Assembly (NCBI RefSeq): GCF_001262505.1
Contig: NZ_KQ410732.1
Coordinates: 62,001-126,000, forward strand
DNA from: Shinella sp. SUS2
Lineage (GTDB): Bacteria > Pseudomonadota > Alphaproteobacteria > Rhizobiales > Rhizobiaceae
Reading direction: 5' to 3'
DNA length: 64,000 bases
Of this stretch, positions 61,143-64,000 are shown one piece after another; the stretch's first letter is position 1; every line of letters begins with the position of its first letter. The notes under the pieces are model-generated. The model ran no database searches. It was not told the origin of the DNA and worked only from the letters and a program-made list of their open reading frames with translations. A program made the position numbers and the translations under genes.

Positions 61143-62494
61143 GCGGACCACGCATTCTGCTGATCGACGACGAAGAAGAGATGCGCCGCTCCTCGGCGCA
61201 GGCCCTCGAACTGTTCGACCTGACGGTGGATACCTTTGCCAGTGCGGAGCCGGTGCTGGAACTCGTCGGTTACGCCTTCGACGGGGTTGTCGTCAGCGAT
61301 ATCCGCATGCCCGGCATGGACGGCATGACGCTGTTGCAGCGCATTCGCGAGGTGGATCCGGAAGTCCCGGTTATCCTGGTGACCGGGCATGCGGATGTGC
61401 AACTTGCCGTCAGCGCCATGCGGGCCGGCGTCTATGACTTCCTGGAAAAGCCGTTCACGGCGCAGCATCTCGCCGGCATCATCCGCCGTGCGATGGACCG
61501 CCGTAGCCTGGTGCTGGAAAACCGCCGCCTGCGCGCCGTCGCCGGCAAGCGGGACGACATCGAAGCCCGGCTGCCGGGTCGAACGCAGATCATGGTGGAC
61601 CTTCGGTACAGGTTGAGGGCGATCGGCGCGACGGATGCCGATACGTTGGTGATCGGCGAGACCGGGGCCGGCAAGGAAGTGGTGGCACGCGCGCTGCACG
61701 ATATCAGCGCCCGCGCAAACCGCCCTTTCATCGCCATCAACTGCGCGGCCCTGCCGGAAAACCTCATCGAGAGCGAGCTCTTCGGCCACGAGGCGGGAGC
61801 CTTTCCCGGCGCCCTGCGGCCGCGCTTCGGCAAATTCGAACACGGCCGTGGCGGCACCATCCTGCTGGACGAGATCGGCTCCATGCCCTTCGACCTGCAG
61901 GCAAAGTTCCTGCGCGTGCTGCAGGAACGGGTCATCACCCGTCTCGGCTCGAACGAGCCCGTGCCGCTCGACGTGCGCTTCATCGCGACCAGCAAGGTGG
62001 ATCTGGCGGCGGAGGTGGCGGCCGGACGGTTCCGGGCCGACCTCCTCTATCGGCTCAATGTCGCGACGCTGCATGTGCCCTCGCTCGCGCAGCGCCGGGC
62101 GGATATTCCCCTGCTCTTCCTCCAGCTTGTGCGCGAGGCCGCGGCGCGATACGGCCGCAGCGACATTGACGTTCCCCCGCAGTTGACGGCGGACATTGCC
62201 GGCCGGAGCTGGCCGGGCAACGTGCGGGAGCTGCGCAATTTCGCGGACAGGCTCGTGCTGGGGCTCGATACTGCGCCGGACGAGGCGTCGCCGGAGTCCG
62301 CACCGCAGCGCCTTGCCGACAGGGTCGCCACCTACGAGCGAGGTCTGATCGCCTCGGCACTGGCTGCCCATGGCGGCAGTCTGAAGCCTGTTTACGAGCA
62401 GCTCGGGGTCTCCCGCAAGACGCTTTACGAGAAGATGCAGAAGTACGGGCTCGATAAAAATTTCGCGTCTGGGCTGCTTCAGGACGACATTTGA
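61139..62494 (+). CDS. DctD-type sigma-54-dependent response regulator
   Basis: This 451-residue activator has a receiver domain with D54 (VVSDIRMPGMDG), an AAA+ domain with Walker A GETGAGKE and Walker B GGTILLDEIGS, and a Fis-type C-terminus (SLKPVYEQLGVSRKTLYEKM). The sigma-54 contact loop, normally GAFTGA, reads GAFPGA at 220-225. Its start overlaps the kinase stop (ATGA). It probably activates the tct genes that follow. Confidence 0.9.
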   Translation: MSGPRILLIDDEEEMRRSSAQALELFDLTVDTFASAEPVLELVGYAFDGVVVSDIRMPGMDGMTLLQRIREVDPEVPVILVTGHADVQLAVSAMRAGVYDFLEKPFTAQHLAGIIRRAMDRRSLVLENRRLRAVAGKRDDIEARLPGRTQIMVDLRYRLRAIGATDADTLVIGETGAGKEVVARALHDISARANRPFIAINCAALPENLIESELFGHEAGAFPGALRPRFGKFEHGRGGTILLDEIGSMPFDLQAKFLRVLQERVITRLGSNEPVPLDVRFIATSKVDLAAEVAAGRFRADLLYRLNVATLHVPSLAQRRADIPLLFLQLVREAAARYGRSDIDVPPQLTADIAGRSWPGNVRELRNFADRLVLGLDTAPDEASPESAPQRLADRVATYERGLIASALAAHGGSLKPVYEQLGVSRKTLYEKMQKYGLDKNFASGLLQDDI

Positions 62495-62501
62495 GGCGTT
62501 G

Positions 62502-62577
62502 GTGGGTGGATTTCCACCCACTCGTGTGCAGGTTTGTTCCCATCTCCACCCATCGTGCCAAGTTTACGGCGGTAAAC
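62502..62577 (+). promoter_or_regulatory. Cluster of dyads upstream of tctC
   Basis: GTGGGTGGA-TT-TCCACCCAC (62502-62521) and GTTTAC-GGCG-GTAAAC (62562-62577) are perfect dyads. TCCACCCA followed by TCGTG occurs at 62513 (with one extra C) and again at 62544. They are candidate binding sites for the DctD-like activator; the first could also act as a terminator for the kinase-regulator operon. No convincing -24/-12 promoter was found by eye. Confidence 0.45.
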
Positions 62578-62693
62578 TCGCCCGTAAAATTCCCTCGCCG
62601 CTTGCCGACTCGCCATCCCGGAGGCCCTTCTAGGTCATCCAGAACCGGCGCGGGAGGAGCCACGTCGGCTGGGCATTTCATCGGGAGGATTTG

Positions 62694-63677
62694 ATGAAGA
62701 CATTGAAAGCCCTGTTCGGCGTCTCGGCCGCACTCGCCGTATCGCTGCTCGCCACGTCGGCACTCGGCCAGACCTATCCGGAACGGACCATCACCATGGT
62801 GGTGCCCTTCTCCGCGGGCGGTCCGACCGATACGGTCACCCGCCTCGTCGCCGAAGCGATGTCAAAGGATCTTGGCCAGCAGATCGTGGTCGAGAATGTC
62901 GGCGGCGCCGGCGGCACGCTGGGTGCGGGCCGTGTGGCCAGCGCAGACCCGGACGGTTACACGCTGCTGCTCCACCATATCGGCATGGCGACCAGCGCGA
63001 CGCTCTATCGCAAGCTCGCCTATGACACTTTGAACGCGTTCGAATATGTCGGCCTCGTCACCGATGTGCCGATGACGATCGTCGCCCGCAAGGATCTCGA
63101 GCCGACGGACCTCAAGGGCCTGATCGACTACATGAAGGCGAACAAGGATACGGTGACCGTGGCCAATGCCGGCATCGGCGCGGCCTCGCATCTGTGCGGC
63201 ATGCTGCTGATGAGCGCCATGCAGACGCAGTTCGTTACCGTTCCCTACAAGGGCACCGGCCCCGCGATGACGGATCTGCTCGGCGGCCAGGTCGACGTGA
63301 TGTGTGACCAGACGACCAACACGACGAAGCAGATCCAGGGCGGCACGATCAAGGCCTACGCGGTGACCTCCCCTGCCCGGCTCGGCAATCTGCCGGATGT
63401 CCCGACGGCGGAAGAAGCCGGTCTCTCCGGCTTCCAGGTCGGCATCTGGCACGGCGTCTATGCGCCCAAGGGTACGCCGGCCGACGTGACGGAACGCCTG
63501 TCCAAGTCGCTGCAGGCTGCGCTGAAGGACCCCAACGTCGTTGCCCGCTTTGCCGAACTCGGCACGGCGCCGTCGGCAGAGGCAGACGCAACGCCGGCTG
63601 CCCTGAAGGCAAAACTCGAAGGCGAGATTGCGCGCTGGAAGCCTGTCATCGAGGCGGCCGGCCAGTACGCTGACTGA
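62694..63677 (+). CDS. tctC: Tripartite tricarboxylate transporter binding protein
   Basis: This protein of about 327 residues has a Sec signal peptide ending at residue 25 (ATSALG). The mature part shows TctC/Bug landmarks: YPERTITMVVPFSAGGPTD, VENVGGAGGTLGA and VPYKGTGPAMTDLLGGQVD. A GGGAGGA site precedes the ATG (an adjacent TTG is also in frame). It captures an organic acid for the TctAB membrane part that begins downstream. Control by the DctB/DctD-type pair is likely. Confidence 0.92.
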   Translation: MKTLKALFGVSAALAVSLLATSALGQTYPERTITMVVPFSAGGPTDTVTRLVAEAMSKDLGQQIVVENVGGAGGTLGAGRVASADPDGYTLLLHHIGMATSATLYRKLAYDTLNAFEYVGLVTDVPMTIVARKDLEPTDLKGLIDYMKANKDTVTVANAGIGAASHLCGMLLMSAMQTQFVTVPYKGTGPAMTDLLGGQVDVMCDQTTNTTKQIQGGTIKAYAVTSPARLGNLPDVPTAEEAGLSGFQVGIWHGVYAPKGTPADVTERLSKSLQAALKDPNVVARFAELGTAPSAEADATPAALKAKLEGEIARWKPVIEAAGQYAD

Positions 63678-63695
63678 GGTCAACCGCTGCCGTCG

Positions 63696-63730
63696 CGTGT
63701 CGTTTCCGTCGAGATGACGGAAACGACACG
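63696..63730 (+). terminator. Strong hairpin between tctC and tctB
   Basis: Perfect 15-bp arms (63696-63710 and 63716-63730, CGTGTCGTTTCCGTC and complement) enclose a GAGAT loop. There is no T-run. It would protect the tctC message or limit read-through into tctB. Confidence 0.65.
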
Positions 63731-63823
63731 GCGGTGCACGGAGCGGCTCGCAGCGGCAGTCGATGTCGCCACGAGCCCTGACCGCCTGCGCGGCCCGTCC
63801 CGGCCGCTGGAAGAGGGGAACCC

Positions 63824-64000
63824 ATGAAACAATTACAGTTCGACGGTACCAATGCGATCTGCGGCCTGACCTTTATCGCGCTTGGCGGCTTCTTTATCTA
63901 TCAATGCCTCAACCTTGAGCTCGGCACGGCTTTCCGCATGGGGCCGGGTTACTTCCCGTTGATCCTCGCCGCGATCCTGACGCTGCTCGGCGTCGTCGTG
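63824..64000 (+). CDS. tctB: Tripartite tricarboxylate transporter small permease, N-terminal fragment
   Basis: The frame from ATG 63824 to the window end encodes 59 residues with two hydrophobic stretches (GLTFIALGGFFIYQCLNLEL, YFPLILAAILTLLGVVV) and the TctB-type FRMGPGYFPL between them. An AGAGGGGA site precedes the ATG. It is the four-helix small membrane subunit, cut by the window edge; tctA should follow. Confidence 0.85.
   Translation, partial: MKQLQFDGTNAICGLTFIALGGFFIYQCLNLELGTAFRMGPGYFPLILAAILTLLGVVV

Noticed and set aside
62580..62693. Possible sigma-54 -24/-12 promoter before tctC.
   Set aside because: Several GG-N10-GC matches occur by chance in this GC-rich spacer, but none resembles TGGCAC-N5-TTGC well.
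1..64000. tRNA, rRNA, CRISPR arrays, insertion sequences and prophage genes.
   Set aside because: No cloverleaf, rRNA-like sequence, regularly spaced repeat array, transposase or phage structural gene was recognised anywhere in the window.

Overview
The window looks like part of a repABC secondary replicon (megaplasmid or chromid) of a Rhizobiales bacterium, most likely Rhizobiaceae. The evidence is a complete repA-repB-repC locus with its antisense RNA (53.8-57.6 kb), high GC with strong third-position GC, rhizobial dispersed intergenic repeats (9.9 kb, a mosaic RIME-like element at 21.2 kb, 26.4 kb), and a gene set typical of the group: many ABC importers, UPF0314, DUF6074 and WGR proteins. 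I saw no rRNA, tRNA, CRISPR array or insertion sequence. Genus and species cannot be fixed from this window.

Layout. 0-9 kb: a GntR regulator divergent from a spermidine/putrescine-type ABC importer, followed by a serine hydrolase, a YtcJ-like amidohydrolase and a DMT exporter. 8.9-17.3 kb: a nitrilase-family amidase, a second importer of the same type in one run with an agmatinase-family ureohydrolase, and a divergent LysR regulator with an aminotransferase. 17.5-18.9 kb: a MarR regulator and a copper pair, copZ and cueR, with a recognisable CueR promoter. 18.9-26.3 kb: TetR plus an NTF2-like protein, divergent from a third importer, an MBL-fold hydrolase and an aldehyde dehydrogenase. 26.6-30.7 kb: two DMT transporters, a small membrane protein and an IlvD/Edd dehydratase. 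30.7-36.4 kb: an Lrp regulator translationally coupled to an exported protein derived from cytochrome oxidase subunit II but lacking most CuA ligands, divergent from a branched-chain-type 2-oxoacid dehydrogenase operon (fused E1, E2, E3). 36.6-44.2 kb: sulfur genes (short acyl-CoA dehydrogenase-like protein, Rrf2 regulator, tauABC, metQNI). 44.4-48.3 kb: a MerR-XRE-cupin regulator divergent from gabT-gabD. 48.4-49.05 kb: a vapBC module with a clear dyad operator. 49.1-53.3 kb: homogentisate catabolism (maiA, fumarylacetoacetase, hmgA) with a MarR regulator and an embedded UPF0314 gene. 53.3-58.0 kb: WGR protein, repABC, DUF6074. 58.0-64 kb: LysE exporter, UPF0303 protein, DctB/DctD-type two-component system, and tctC with the start of tctB.

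The genes form a nitrogen, sulfur and carbon scavenging region. Three separately regulated polyamine-type importers each sit beside hydrolases or dehydrogenases that could process the cargo. Agmatinase-type activity and GabT/GabD could carry agmatine or putrescine carbon to succinate, although no putrescine-to-GABA enzyme is certain here. The bkd-type complex and the homogentisate genes serve branched-chain and aromatic amino acid breakdown. A recurring design feature is that all six solute-binding-protein genes are followed by strong inverted repeats before the next gene.

The observations most worth following are the CuA-less oxidase-derived protein coupled to Lrp, the three-domain MerR-XRE-cupin regulator facing two helically phased dyads, the GAFPGA variant in the DctD-like activator, and a CCCCT repeat ahead of the sensor kinase.
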